From positions 11,521,079 to 11,585,078 of the forward strand of contig OY759215.1 in NCBI GenBank assembly GCA_963662175.1: a stretch of 64,000 nucleotides of DNA. The letters run 5' to 3'. This DNA comes from Aradus depressus (Eukaryota > Arthropoda > Insecta > Hemiptera > Aradidae). This document shows, one piece after another, positions 21,819 through 32,429 of the stretch. The notes under the pieces are model-generated. The model was not told where the DNA came from. It searched no databases and saw only the letters and a program-made list of their open reading frames with translations. The position numbers were made by a program, and so were the translations under genes. The first letter of the stretch is position 1, and each line of letters begins with the position of its first letter.

Positions 21819-22671
21819 TAGGGGTGGGACGATACAGCTGGAGCAGTGACGTGTCACCTAATCACGGGCCGAAACAATTGCCACCGGCTCCATTGGTTTG
21901 AAATTACCGGTACAGTTTGGAGCAGAAGCAGTGGACACAGACCTTGGGAGGGAGGATTTTCTCAACGATCTCTGCTTCTGTTCCGCTGTACCGGTACTTG
22001 GATCGAGATCGCGGAACAACTGCGCCCATTTCAAAATCCCCTCCATTCATTATTTTATTTTCCTTTAACTGAGTTTTATATTGAACATGCTATGACATAA
22101 AAATGCAATCCTCATGCGGTTATTCCTATATCAGTACCGGTACTGGTACTGCAGGTAGAAGGGAGGCCATAATATAAATTATTAGAATAATATCTAGAAA
22201 TAAATGTGTTATTATTATAATTATGTAGCAATAACTATAATTAAATTATAAGAGGTAGGTCAATAATTAGTAATATACACTCAGTTGTAATATAGAAATT
22301 GATTACAATGGAACAAAGAACATAAAATAAAATAACCAAAGAAAATAAAATAAACATATAATTTTTTATTAAAGTTATGATTTAAAAATAACAGCATTCT
22401 TGCCTTCATTTGTGATAATTGGGTCCGTCTTTCTAATATTATCTGGCCTGCTTTGGAAAATAACTGTTAGCAGGGGACAGAAGTAGCTACAATGCATAAG
22501 CGTTCTTCAGTTCTTCGAACACTCGAGTTCGGGAGGCGGGACGCGTACACGATTACGCGAAGGGGCAACATAATTGCACCGGTCTCTCCTCTGTGACTGT
22601 CACTGGACCAGTTAATTGTCACTGGAGCAGTTGGACCTGTGACAGAATTTTCCCGGACCGGCACAACCCTA
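21819..22671 (-). mobile_element. hAT transposon, non-autonomous
   Basis: Ends TAGGGGTGGGAC and, on the other strand, TAGGGTTGTGCC, flanked by a perfect 8-bp duplication AGTTGAGG (21811-21818, 22672-22679), as expected for hAT elements. On the minus strand around 22500-22385 a degraded hAT C-terminal dimerisation segment is readable (IVATSVPC, stop, then QLFSKAGQIILERRTQLSQM). TACCGGTAC motifs recur inside. At 853 bp it is far shorter than an autonomous hAT. Confidence 0.85.
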
Positions 22672-22829
22672 AGTTGAGGTTTTATTATGATCGATATGAG
22701 AAAATATATTTATCGGCCATTTTGGTACATTCTTATTTTATTTTTAATTCTTTATTTTAACTAAAAAATTATGTTTTCCTTCTCCTTCATTATATTTGAT
22801 ATTTTTATTGAGAACAATTTCTGTTTACA

Positions 22830-23150
22830 CGTTCTTACACCTAGGGAAGTACTGTAAACGTGCAGCAATCCGAGATGGAATTTTCAAAGGAACTTGTCCA
22901 CACAATACATTTTGACCATATTTTCGATGATTTCTGCCTGTGTGTATGTAATTAAACTTAGATCTGATTATATTTCGCCTGAAACTAGAAGAGAATAAAG
23001 ACCACTTTACTTCATGGTCTAAGTACATTTTACAAGATACTGCTTGAATGTAAAAATATTGAATACGATTTTAGGAAGGCCTTCCGTTTTGCGTGATAAA
23101 TGAGGTAAAACGTCTTAAAATGACGTCTCGAAATCCAATTTCTTAGACTA
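22830..23150 (+). repeat. Dispersed repeat family D, copy 2
   Basis: Collinear with 5980-6540 (ATACATTTTGACCATATTTTCGATGAT; TGGTCTAAGTACATTTT). No coding potential. 23150-23640 has nothing further recognised. Confidence 0.4.
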
Positions 23151-23729
23151 TTGCTTAAATGTCCTTACGGATATACGAACAAATTTATAAAATCGCTCCA
23201 AAGATTATAAATTAATTTCCGTATGAAATACATTAGTTCAAAGTAATGTTTTTTCAACGATTTTTATAATAAGTTTATGTTTTTGAGCTGGACAGGTACA
23301 TCTTTATCATATCTGATCCTCACTTTCGACTAATCGAAAAAAACCTTCTACATCAGAGGAGCGTCAATTTTTCTTCTCTTCTTATTGTGATCCGCTCAAC
23401 GTTAATATTTCAATATGTCCGGAGGTAAGGCTGCGTTCTCTGAAAGTTTGGATCGCGTTCTGCACGCGACGGATGCAAATCATTTCAGTAAACCGCTCCT
23501 TTAGTGTTAGGCCTTGCGTGGCTTCCTTCTCACTCACTTTACAAAATTATTAGATCTGAAAAAAGCTCAACGTTTAAAATTCGTTAATTACTTTTCTCTA
23601 AAAATAGTGGAAATCTGAATAAATTAAAAAGAAATTTCGTTGAATCGCTAGCAATGTACTTCATCTCTGTTTGCTCTTCCTCTCCTAAACCCAATCGGCC
23701 GTTTCGGCTAAAAATCAACATTTGACTTA

Positions 23730-24363
23730 AGGCCCGTCTACACGCTCAAGCCATTTGCACAATCAGGCTTGCGCAAGCCAGTATGCACAAGTAAATCGTT
23801 GCGTGTGAACGCAGGCATGACGTTTGCGCAAGCCAAAAAGTTTGGCTTGAGTAAAATCTGTCTTGACAGAAAATCGGCTTGAGGCCCTGTTGCCAAAAAT
23901 CTCAGCGTGGGGGGTAACTGCACGTCTCATAACAGAGTCTGCTCTTGAAATTGTAATTATTGTATTATAATTATTGGTGTAAATAAATTCAGCAAATGCT
24001 GGTATGTGGTTTCGTCCGTACGCAAATAGTTACGAAAATCGTCAGGCTCACTGCGTAATTCAACTATTAAATTAGTATGAGAAAACAAATCCCTTTTTAG
24101 CAACCATAGTTTAGACCATTTCCTTTTATTCGCCTTCAATTTGATCTTTTTTTTATAATGCTAACCGCACCCATTGCAAGAATTAGTTCTTCATTAAAAT
24201 TTTCCATTTTGAACACAGCAAACTACAATTTTCAGGGTTTCTCACTTCACAATTGTGCAAGCCAAACTGAACGTATGAACGGCAACATTTCATTTAGTTC
24301 ATTTGCACAAACTGGCTTGCGCAAGCCAGTTTGTGCAAATGGCTTGAGCGTGTAAACGGGCCT
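23730..24363 (-). mobile_element. PIF/Harbinger element with transposase remnant
   Basis: Terminal inverted repeats of about 30 bp: AGGCCCGTCTACACGCTCAA on the left and AGGCCCGTTTACACGCTCAA inward from the right. TTA occurs on both sides (23727-23729, 24364-24366). A 14-bp palindrome GGCTTGCGCAAGCC sits near both ends (about 23766 and 24313), a candidate transposase-binding site. Its termini differ from those of the MADF-bearing element, so this is a separate family. Confidence 0.88.
23875..24207 (-). pseudogene. Harbinger transposase, N-terminal remnant
   Basis: ATG at 24207 opens MENFNEELILAMGAVSIIKK. A single-base shift in an A run then leads to KRKWSKLWLLKRDLF, ELRSEPDDFRNYLRTDETTY and LLNLFTPI, all typical of the Harbinger transposase N-terminal region. 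A further piece TLRFLATG follows at about 23890. The catalytic DDE core is absent, so the element is an internal-deletion derivative. Confidence 0.8.
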
Positions 24364-24481
24364 TTACATTGATGCTTCAGAATCATGATATTAAATCCAT
24401 AAAACCAATAAACCAGAAAATCCATTGAAAACTCAATCTCGGACATTCGCACGATTTCAATAATATTTGTTAGTTAATTAT

Positions 24482-24672
24482 CATGTCTTATGCCCGGGCT
24501 TTAATTACAAGGTCATATCGCCTACTACCAGAGCGTTCTTTCGTCGCTCTCTTGAACATGAGCCCGACTCTACATGAGTACTAAATGTTGGGGAAGAGGA
24601 GGAGTACCTGACATCGAACCGGCTCGGGACCATCGCTTCACGTCCCATCCGAAGGACAGCGTGCTCACTAAC
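24482..24672 (-). mobile_element. SINE family S, antisense, truncated
   Basis: Shows the 3' body (TCATATCGCCTACTACCAGAGCG) and central block (CCATCGCTTCACGTCCCATC) with a deletion between them. The tRNA-like head is missing. Confidence 0.8.
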
Positions 24673-24999
24673 AATTATTGGTATAAGAAAGTAAAAAATG
24701 TAACAAGAAAGACTAGTTTATTTTCTTTAATACCTATTTTCCAACAAAAATAATAAGATAGGACTAGACAATATCCTAGAGTGCTATTAATACTTAAGAT
24801 ATATAGAGGTTTTAAAGGGTGACCGCAAGACGTTATCTGGGAAATGGAAAACATAACTCACGGATACCAGAAATGATTTGATCTACACTTTCACAATGTT
24901 TTCTACAGTTTCCTTTTAGGGGAGGGGTGTTTTCTTGTGCCTTTGCCAAAACTGCAGTAGAACAGAAAAAAAAAAAAAAAGAATCTTCAGTGAATCAGC

Positions 25000-25740
25000 G
25001 GCTATGTAATTCTCTAGCACGAATTAATCAATTAGGTTTTCGCTTTCGCTCTAAAGCCAGTCGACCATTTGAGCTAAAATTGTCTGGCTGTGAGGCTGTG
25101 CGACTATGTGTTTTAGTGACTGTGAACACGATAACTACCCATAGAATAAATGTATCATCACGAAATTTTATATGTGAATACAGAACTTTCCAGCGACGAC
25201 ACCTATTGATTTTGAGCCAAATCGACCAAATGGGAGGGGGGATTAGGGAGGAGGCTCAACTCAAAAACTCTAATAACTGCCGTTGTAATGAATATATCAT
25301 ACAAGGACGACACTTATTAATTTTCAGCGGAATCGGCTGAAGAAAAGGGGGAAACGGAGGGGACTGAACTCAAAAACCCCAGGTAACTGCCGATGTAGTG
25401 ATAGTATCGACGTGAAATTTTATATTTAAAATCAAAACCCTATGAGGGCATAATCTGTCATATTTCAATGATATTGGCCAAAGGGAAGAGGGGTTCAGGG
25501 GAGGGGCCTGAGTTCAAAAACCTTAATAACTGCCGATGTAATGAATTTATCGACACTACATTTTTGTATGAGGATTAAGGAGCCCCTATGTAAGTCAACT
25601 ATTGAATATTAGCGCAATCGGTCGACTAGTTCATTTTTGAAATAAGGAGATTGGAAAACATGAAATTACGTTGAAAACTTAGCATCCAATTTCTGACCGA
25701 TTACATAACTTCCCCTATACTATAGTGCGTAAAGCTAGAG
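25000..25740 (+). repeat. R1 repeat, nearly complete
   Basis: From GAATTAATCAATTAGGTTTTCGC through at least four tandem R1 units (AACTGCCG at about 25276, 25386 and 25529) to the CTTCCCCTATAC palindromic end at about 25706-25735. Within it one end is inverted relative to the units. 24680-25000 and 25740-26085 show nothing else recognised. Confidence 0.65.
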
Positions 25741-26084
25741 AAGTAAAATAATAATAAACTCAATTATTTTAAGAATGTTGCCAATTTAATTAAATGAATG
25801 TTGCACGTTTCATTAAAGTAAGGGCCTATGTTATCAGGGAAGTGGGCCGAGAGCTCATTGAAAGTAAGCCCCACGAGGACTCACCGCGAAATATTGAGCC
25901 ATTGGAATGTGTCAAATACCCACGAGACTTCCTGATATTTTTTGTTTTTTGATGAAATTAGATCGTTTTGAAAATAAACTTTTCATTTACCTATTTTGGA
26001 GGTAAATAAATAATTATTGTAGATTATTCCTAATCTTAAAATCTTACCTTTCTAAAAGAACCTCTTGTGTAAGCCAGGGTTTTG

Positions 26085-27020
26085 CTATTTCTCCCGTGTC
26101 CCCATAGAATGCTGACGTTACACAAGGTATTATTCTGAGTCCAATCCTCTACACAATATACAGAGCTGATATCCTCACCCATCTATCAACACAACTCCAC
26201 AGCTTTGCTGATGATATTGCTATCCTTTCTCCTCGTCCCGATCCAGTCCTATCATCCAGACACCTCCAAGAACCTCTGATGTCCCTCCAGTCCTGGTACA
26301 AAACGAGAAGAGTGAAGGTGAACGACAAGAAGTCAGTTCACATCTTCACCCTTCGTCGAAAATATACCTGCCCTCCAGTGTAACAACAATCTCTTTAAAA
26401 AACGACGACTGCTATCTAGGCCTCATACTCGATAAACTATTAACTTGGAATCCTCATACGTTACTGGAAAAACAAGAAATGAACAGACGTTATAAACTTT
26501 TACTAAGACTACTAGACAAAAGATCCAAATTAACGTTGAAAACAAAACGACTTATATACAATGCAATACTCTAACCTATGTGGACTTACGGGGACTCTGG
26601 GGTTCTGTCAAGGCTTCCAATCTCCAGTGCATCCAATCCTTTCTATTCAAAATCCTTCGTACAATAGCCAATGTTCCTTACTACGTCTCCAACAAAACTC
26701 ATCACACTGACCTTAAACGTACCTTTTTTCACCGAAGCTGCTAAATCGAAGTACAAAAAGTTATTTTATTCCCATAGTTCCCACAATAATCTTCTAGTCC
26801 GTGCCCTCCATTTTGCTACACTTCCCCAATGCACTTAAGCGTCAATGACCTAGAGACCTCCTTAGCAGCAGCAGTGACAAATCAGAGTAAATTAGTGACT
26901 AGGGAGTGTCACTACTGGGTAATTTCTCCCCTCATGACATTTTGACATTGCCATTATCTCTCTATTAGCACATTTGCTTGTTGTATTTATTTTATATACA
27001 GTATCTATTTGTAAATAAAT
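26085..27020 (+). pseudogene. Jockey-clade LINE reverse transcriptase, decayed
   Basis: From about 26108 the frame reads VTQGIILSPILYTIYRADIL and then SFADDIAIL, the FADD form of the reverse-transcriptase catalytic box. After a frame change come CYLGLILDKLLTWNPH and KTKRLIYNAIL, a stop, then an IQSFLFKILRTIANVPYYV region typical of the Jockey thumb and C-terminal part. The 3' tail (26890-27020) is shared with 17075-17203. Many stops and shifts; non-functional. Confidence 0.85.
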
Positions 27021-27051
27021 AAAAAATTAGAACTTTACATATACCTTTTCA

Positions 27052-27057
27052 TTTATT
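27052..27057 (-). terminator. Polyadenylation signal for the PITP gene
   Basis: AATAAA on the minus strand, about 45 bp downstream of the stop codon. Confidence 0.55.
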
Positions 27058-27099
27058 ATTTTTTAAATTGTTTTTAAACTGAATAGATATAGAGTGAGC

Positions 27100-27915
27100 T
27101 CAGTGGGCATCAGCCTTCATGCCCCTTACGGACCCGGTATTCCGCTGCACATCCAGTTCATCCTTGAGGTTATTTTCTATTATACGGATATCATCCATGG
27201 TAAGTCCGTACCACCTGTCGATCCAGCAGAACAGCTGACGATGAAAATTCGTGAAGAGCCGCTTTTCCGAATCATGGATGTAGTTCTCCACCCGGTTCTG
27301 GATCCCGAACCATTTGAACTCGACAGTAACCAGTTTGTACGTGGTCATCACGGGTTCCACCGTTTTCATCCAGTCTTCACGCAAAGGACCTCGACCCGTT
27401 CTGGCTGACTTAAAGTTTGCCGGATCCTCTTCCACCTTGTAGTCATTCGGACTGACAAAGTCATTGGCTATGTCGATCATTTTCACTTCCCTCAGACCAA
27501 GTTTCTCCGGCGGGAGGTCGTGTACATTGTCCTGTGTGCCTCGATCGTCCAAGTGGAAGGACTCTATTACGATGACGAAGCTGTCCTTCATGTAGCCTGG
27601 ATTGGAGATGATGGTCCGGCAGTAGGGGAAGGCGTTCCATGCCTCCTCGTGGATCTCCATGGCTGTCTTGGGGGCCAGCAGTCTGATGAAGTTGGGTGCC
27701 TTCGTGGCTAGATGGTAGATCTTGTACGAGTACTGCCCTCTGCTGAACCTTTGTCCTAGTAGTGGATACTCCTCGAAAGGTTCGTTCTTGACCACTTCCA
27801 CGCCCTCCCCACCTCCTGTCTCGTTCTTGCAAGCCTCCGCCACTGAATAGAGCTGACCTATCTGGTACTCCTCAACAGACAACGGAAGAACCACTCTATA
27901 CTCTTTTATTAACAT
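27100..27915 (-). CDS. Class I phosphatidylinositol transfer protein
   Basis: 271 residues from ATG at 27915 to TGA at 27100-27102. An in-frame TTG two codons upstream is not a plausible start, and the ATG has A at -3. Class I PITPs move phosphatidylinositol and phosphatidylcholine between membranes and support phosphoinositide signalling; the Drosophila orthologue is vibrator. Diagnostic segments along the protein are [20 protein letters not shown] at the N-terminus, [50 protein letters not shown] with the regulatory-loop region, and [20 protein letters not shown] near the C-terminus. Length equals the mammalian alpha/beta forms. The membrane-docking Trp-Trp pair appears as Trp-Phe (KWFGIQN). 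A minus-strand AATAAA (27052-27057) lies about 45 bp past the stop. There is no intron, so it is either naturally intronless or a retrocopy; the frame is undamaged. Confidence 0.95.
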   Translation of the reverse strand: MLIKEYRVVLPLSVEEYQIGQLYSVAEACKNETGGGEGVEVVKNEPFEEYPLLGQRFSRGQYSYKIYHLATKAPNFIRLLAPKTAMEIHEEAWNAFPYCRTIISNPGYMKDSFVIVIESFHLDDRGTQDNVHDLPPEKLGLREVKMIDIANDFVSPNDYKVEEDPANFKSARTGRGPLREDWMKTVEPVMTTYKLVTVEFKWFGIQNRVENYIHDSEKRLFTNFHRQLFCWIDRWYGLTMDDIRIIENNLKDELDVQRNTGSVRGMKADAH

Positions 27916-28316
27916 TTTCAAAAATAGATTTGAGACATTAATTTCAGCATTAAAAAAATAATGCCTTAATTACCATTTCCATGGGACTTAACAAAAAATA
28001 CTTCATTCTTTCACTTCGCAGATTATGTTTTACACTTTTTTTAAGCCAAACATTTCTATTTGGTTTTTATTCTGTCTTGCCTTCAATATTTTCTTAGCAG
28101 AAGAGATCAAAATCTTTAGGCTGAAATTAAACACTTTTTCCAGTGTAGTTTACACTTACACTCCATCAATAAGACAAATAAACTCCTTATTGTCAAATTT
28201 TCTAAAAAATTATCACTAACCAAAGATAAAGCCTAATTAAATTTTGATAAGGATACAAGCTGGAATCTAATATATTTTTTCAAAAACATATGATTTTATA
28301 TGATAGCAATTAGTTA

Positions 28317-28456
28317 TTAACTACGAGGACATATCGCCTACTACCAGAGCGCTCTTCCTCCCCTCTGGTGTACTTAAGTCCGACTCTGTGGGAGTCCTAA
28401 ATTTTTCCTACCTAGGTTTATTTATTTAGGGTAGTGGTCTTTAACGAGTACCTGGC
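28317..28456 (-). mobile_element. SINE family S, antisense, truncated
   Basis: 3' body (CATATCGCCTACTACCAGAGCG) through GTCTTTAACGAGTACCTGGCATC; the head is missing. It is followed directly by the segment carrying hammerhead motif H2. 27930-28315 shows no recognised feature. Confidence 0.8.
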
Positions 28457-28536
28457 ATCCCAACAACCACAGAAAATGCAAATACCTATCATAATAAAAA
28501 GCGAAAAAAAACAAAAAAAAAAAAATCAACAAAGTT

Positions 28537-28575
28537 GATGCTGACGATGGCTCAACCGAAACAGGTACACTATAC
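28537..28575 (+). ncRNA. Hammerhead-ribozyme-like motif H2
   Basis: CTGACGA (28541-28547), T, a GG/CC stem with a CTCAA loop, GAAA, then C, AG, GT, A, which allows a two-pair helix III with A at the cleavage position. Helix I is weak (TG/CA plus a mismatch). Downstream GTAGAATTAG resembles the block following the other motifs. Confidence 0.5.
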
Positions 28576-28742
28576 GTATATTTATGTAGAATTAGTCGAC
28601 ACAGCTCGCAAAAATGTATACATAATACCATACAAAAAAATGTTATTAAAAACGATCAAATATTGTGGTACCTTAATTATAAGTATGAAGTAATAAAGAT
28701 TTTTAAAGAGTGATGTAAGACACAAAAAAAAAAATGGTTATT

Positions 28743-29084
28743 GAGGGCGCCGGTAGCTCAGTGGTATGCGTGCTTGACTTCTGAGCTCAAGGTCGTGGGT
28801 TCGTAGCCCGACCGAGGCCCTTAGTTTATTTTATCTGGGAGGTAAAATAAACTTAAGCACGCCGTCCTTCGGATGGGACGTTAAGCGATGGTCCCGAGCC
28901 TGTACGATGTCAGGTACTCGTTAAAGACCCCTACCCTAGATGAATAAAAATTTAGGGTAGGCAAAATTTAGGACTCCCACAGTAGAGTCGGGCTCATGTC
29001 CACCAGAGTGACGAAAGAGCGCTCTGGTAGTAGGCGATATGACCTCGTAGTTAAAGCTCGGGCATGAGTCATAAAACCTAACCT
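28743..29084 (+). mobile_element. Full-length SINE family S (342 bp)
   Basis: Perfect 12-bp flanking duplication AAAATGGTTATT (28731-28742, 29085-29096). Parts in order: tRNA-like head with A box (TAGCTCAGTGGTA) and B-box-like GTGGGTTCGTAGCCC; a small inverted repeat around TTTATTTTATCTGGGAGGTAAAATAAA; central block CCTTCGGATGGGACGTTAAG; body; 3' block CTGGTAGTAGGCGATATGAC; tail ATAAAACCTAACCT. This is the reference copy. A poly(A) tail is absent. Confidence 0.95.
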
Positions 29085-29599
29085 AAAATGGTTATTCACT
29101 TTTAGGGAAAAAGAATGTTTATTGTTGTTTATCAAGCCAGCTGATGTGGTAATAATAGTTTGTAATAAGTAGATGGAGACATGAGTGATAGGGGTGGGGG
29201 GCTGCAACTTTCATGAACTGATCATGTTTATAAATAAATGAATAGTATTAAAGTATAAATAATTATCTATAAACTGTTCTATAAAAAATGGCGCACAGTG
29301 AAAATTACACTTATTTTCTTATATCAAGTTTTGTCTTTATTACTTTATTTTTCTCAACTCTTAATTGTATAACAAATATTGTTGTTTATATTCGTATGTT
29401 CTTCTCTCTTTGTTCACTCATTGAATAAACAACAACGGAATCAAATAACAGAAACATCCTCAGGCTTTTCTGATTCTCTTTGAGTGACAACAGAAGTAAA
29501 AAGTGTACTCAATATTTTAGCAACGGTAATCAAGACAGAACGGACTTTAGACGACCGTCCTGAAAGCTATTGAAAGAGATAACCGTAACCATTATTTGG

Positions 29600-29809
29600 T
29601 CGCCATGGTGGCCATGCGGGTTAGAGCGTAGGGATTTGGTCGCATGGTCTCACCTTGGTTTGCGAGTTCGAATCCCGTCCGGGAGTGAGTTTTATTTCGT
29701 AGATAGAACTCCCTCCCGAGGGCATGGATGTCGTAAATAATTGATAACACAAATGACATGGCTAATATGCATCGAACATAAGGCCAAAAAAAAAAAAAAA
29801 AAAAAATTT
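29600..29809 (+). mobile_element. Second tRNA-derived SINE family (T), poly(A)-tailed
   Basis: The head GTGGCCATGCGGGTTAGAGCG is followed by a B box GAGTTCGAATCCCG. The body ends TAATATGCATCGAACATAAGGCC plus about 21 A. Its final segment resembles the end of the GC-rich element at 31803-32118, suggesting both use the 3' end of the same partner LINE. Confidence 0.8.
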
Positions 29810-29939
29810 AACTCATTTTCTATGGTCATTTTTTCAAAATGAAATTGTGAGCAACTGGATGAACAATAAAAAGGCTAAGTTGCGTAAAGTTTGCAAATTT
29901 GCATGGTAGGTATTCACTAATTTTTTCATCCAAAGCTCT

Positions 29940-30490
29940 ATAAAGTATAAAATTCGATGGTAAGAGTTTAGCGAAATTTCATGTTTTCCGACCCTTTGAT
30001 TCGAAAAGTTAAAAATAATTTCTGTCTTTGTGTGTTTGTGTCTGTGAACCCGATAACTCCCGATAAAATGAATGTAACGATACGGAATTTTATATGTATA
30101 TTCAGAACCCCATAAGGACTACATTAATTGTACTTCATCCAAATCGACCTTAGATAATGGGAGATTAGGGGGGAGGCTTAACACACAAACTCTAATAACT
30201 GCCGTTGTATCATCTGTCAATGTATCATCACAAAATTTCATATGTAAATTCGAAACATTATAAGGATGTCACGTATTCGGCAGAACGGTAGAAGGGGATC
30301 AACTCAAAAACCCTATAACTGCCGATGTGATGAATGTATCGACACAAAATTTAGTATGATAATTTACGAGTCCCTATGTAAGACAACTCTTGATTTTTAG
30401 CCGAAACGGTTGTATGGTTTTAGACGGAGAGCGACAACAACGGCACATTGATCAATTCCTTCTTGTCGAGTACATTGCCCGTGACTCAAG
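29940..30490 (+). repeat. R1 repeat
   Basis: Head (TTTCATGTTTTCCGACCC), CTGTGAACCCGATAACTCCC, several tandem units, then the end GTCGAGTACATTGCCCGTGA. 30500-31040 has no recognised feature; frames at 30693-30980 and 30698-30946 overlap on opposite strands and are unconvincing. Confidence 0.65.
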
Positions 30491-31047
30491 GACATTTTTT
30501 TTTATTTTATGACATATCATATTGGCTAGATACAAAGACAAATGTATCTGAATCTGTATAATATATTTCTGGTGGAAAATTACGAATTCGATTGAGAGCG
30601 GAGAGCAAACTCCCAGATGAAAAAACTTAATAGCCTCGGTCGGTTTTAGAATCTGCGATCTTAAGCACAGTTTTTTTATTTTTTTTTTCCAAATGTATTA
30701 TAAAAAATATGTTTTATATACCCATTGCCAAAAATCACGTCGAGACTCGAGGACGAATATGTGGCGTTTTTTTTCCCCCGCTTTTAATTTTAAAGCTCCT
30801 TTAAAGATGCCCCTTAAACAGGCAAAAAACAATTTTGGAGCACTACCATTACCAAAATTTGAAGTCATCTTTCGTCCCCCCACCCCCACAAAAAAAAGCA
30901 TTTCACTTCTTCTTATTTTTCCGTTTACTTGTCCAGGTCTCTTCATCCATCATCCACAGATTTTTCCATCCTTCCTTTAAATGGGAAATAAAATGATTTA
31001 AAGAAAAAATTAATTGGATATATTTTTTTCTGTTTTGTAACAACTAG

Positions 31048-31256
31048 ATTCCTTGGCCAGTTGGTACATCAGTCTTTTCGGAAAAACTTTGCAAAGCAAA
31101 TGTTTTTTGGGAAATGAGAAAAAATTTATGCAATACTACTTCAATAAATGTCATTTTTTCTGACTCCACAGAAGAGGAATGTGCCATTCTCGAAGGACTT
31201 AGCCATATTTTGTGTAACATACCCTCTAAAATTGTCATCCCAAAACTAAATAGCAA
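31048..31256 (+). other. Possible orphan exon
   Basis: After a pyrimidine-rich tract and AG (TTTTTCTGTTTTGTAACAACTAG) the sequence opens a frame of about 70 Cys- and Ser-containing residues (IPWPVGTSVFSEKLCKAN...) before running into a MITE. No donor or family was recognised. It could be chance. Confidence 0.2.
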
Positions 31257-31258
31257 GA

Positions 31259-31503
31259 CTTTCTTATACCAACCACGTTTTTACACATGTCTCTCTTTCC
31301 CGCCTCTCAAAATTATTTCATACTGCCATATGATTACTGGGTGTATAAAAGTAATGTGTTGACGTCAGCAATTTTTTATCTATCGTTGCAGTGCATAACT
31401 CTGAGAGTGCCTTTCTTATATCCAGTTAAGCCAGTATGAAATGATTTTGAGAGGGGGAGAGGGAGAAAGAGTGATCTGTACTAACGTGATTGGTATAAGA
31501 ACG
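31259..31503. mobile_element. MITE family B, copy 1
   Basis: 245 bp with long imperfect inverted arms. The left arm begins CTTTCTTATACCAACCACG and the right arm, read inward, CGTTCTTATACCAATCACG; both extend to a shared CTCTCAAAATTATTTCATACTG-like stretch (about 65-70 bp per arm). No coding capacity. A related copy is at 44805-45012. Confidence 0.7.
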
Positions 31504-31544
31504 TCCTGCTATTGCCTTATCATTTATATTTTATTTTTTCTTTA

Positions 31545-31776
31545 GGTTTTTTATCTGGGAGATTAAAAAAACCTTGAGCACGCCGTTTTTCGGGTGGGAC
31601 GTTAAGGGAGGGGTTTAAAGACCCCTGCCCTAGGTGAAAAAACCTAGATAGGCAAAATGTAGGTCTCCCACAGTAGAGTCGGGTTCATGTTCACCAGAGC
31701 AACGAATGAACGCTTTGGTAGTAGGCGATATGACCTCGTAGTTAAAGCCCGGGCTTGAGTCACAATTACTAACTAA
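31545..31776 (+). mobile_element. SINE family S, tail-B subtype, 5'-truncated
   Basis: Begins within the internal hairpin (TTTATCTGGGAGATTAAAA). Has the GGGTGGGACGTTAAGG and GGTAGTAGGCGATATGACC blocks, and ends GAGTCACAATTACTAACTAAC. Confidence 0.85.
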
Positions 31777-31802
31777 CTTTATTTTTTATCCTTTTTAATA
31801 AA

Positions 31803-32118
31803 AAACTGGGGGATTGGGGGGGCGCCTCCGGGCTCTCTGGACTGAAACAATCCCAGGCTTGGAGGGTTTGGATGGCGTGGCACACATGCACACCCTCCTT
31901 CCCAGGCCTTGCTGCTCTAATGCCAACGCTATGACATGTGTGCCTGCAGAGAGCGGCCCAGGCGAGCGGTTTCTTGTCCTCTGGTCTGGCCTCGCCGCTG
32001 GTTCGGTGCCCCGGGGTTCTCTTCTCGGTTTTCGTCTTTAATTTTGTACATTAAGTATAGGCATCTACCATGGCCAATATACATTGGCCATAAGACCAAA
32101 AAAAAAAAAAAAAAACTA
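31803..32118 (+). mobile_element. GC-rich poly(A) retroelement fragment
   Basis: A GC-rich body unlike its surroundings ends AATATACATTGGCCATAAGACC followed by about 18 A. The terminal phrase is shared with SINE family T at 29600-29809. Likely a 5'-truncated LINE 3' end. Confidence 0.55.
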
Positions 32119-32229
32119 CCAATAATGAAAATATATTTTATAATTCGTTGCCATGGGTTACTATTTAAACATTAGTACTTTAAACTATTTCCTACGGACA
32201 TTTTTTGTACTTATTATAACTTTGATCAT

Positions 32230-32345
32230 ATTGTTCTATAGGTACCAAATCAGAGGACACATAAGCATGAGGGAAACATGACTTTCCGGTCAAAACTCAG
32301 TATCAAATTATATAACCTCACCTATATTCCGTATACCAACTTCAT
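32230..32345 (-). repeat. R1 fragment
   Basis: GGAAACATGACTTTCCGGTCAAAACTC and ATAACCTCACCTATATTCCGTATA match the R1 end. Confidence 0.45.
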
Positions 32346-32429
32346 TAAATTAAAACCATCTATGAATTTATTTATGGTTACATAATTTTCCCTATGGACA
32401 AACATTAGAATAAGTCGGCTTACACTTGG

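Larger units (their letters stand above)
23640..24470 (-). repeat. R1 fragment hosting a Harbinger element
   Basis: R1 sequence on the left (AATGTACTTCATCTCTGTTT; CCCAATCGGCCGTTT) continues on the right (CATTGATGCTTCAGAATCATGA) once the 634-bp insert at 23730-24363 and one TTA are removed. The join matches the uninterrupted R1 phrase near 1165-1190. Confidence 0.65.

Noticed and set aside
27094..27711. Plus-strand frames over the PITP gene
   Set aside because: Antisense shadows of a highly conserved minus-strand gene.
27913..27921. Upstream TTG as PITP start
   Set aside because: Nuclear eukaryotic genes rarely use TTG; the ATG at 27915 matches the family N-terminus.
28743..28815. tRNA gene (GCCGGTAGCTCAGTGG... 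with B-box-like motif)
   Set aside because: The same head recurs in many copies joined to the same body, with target duplications. It is a SINE promoter, and several copies have damaged boxes.
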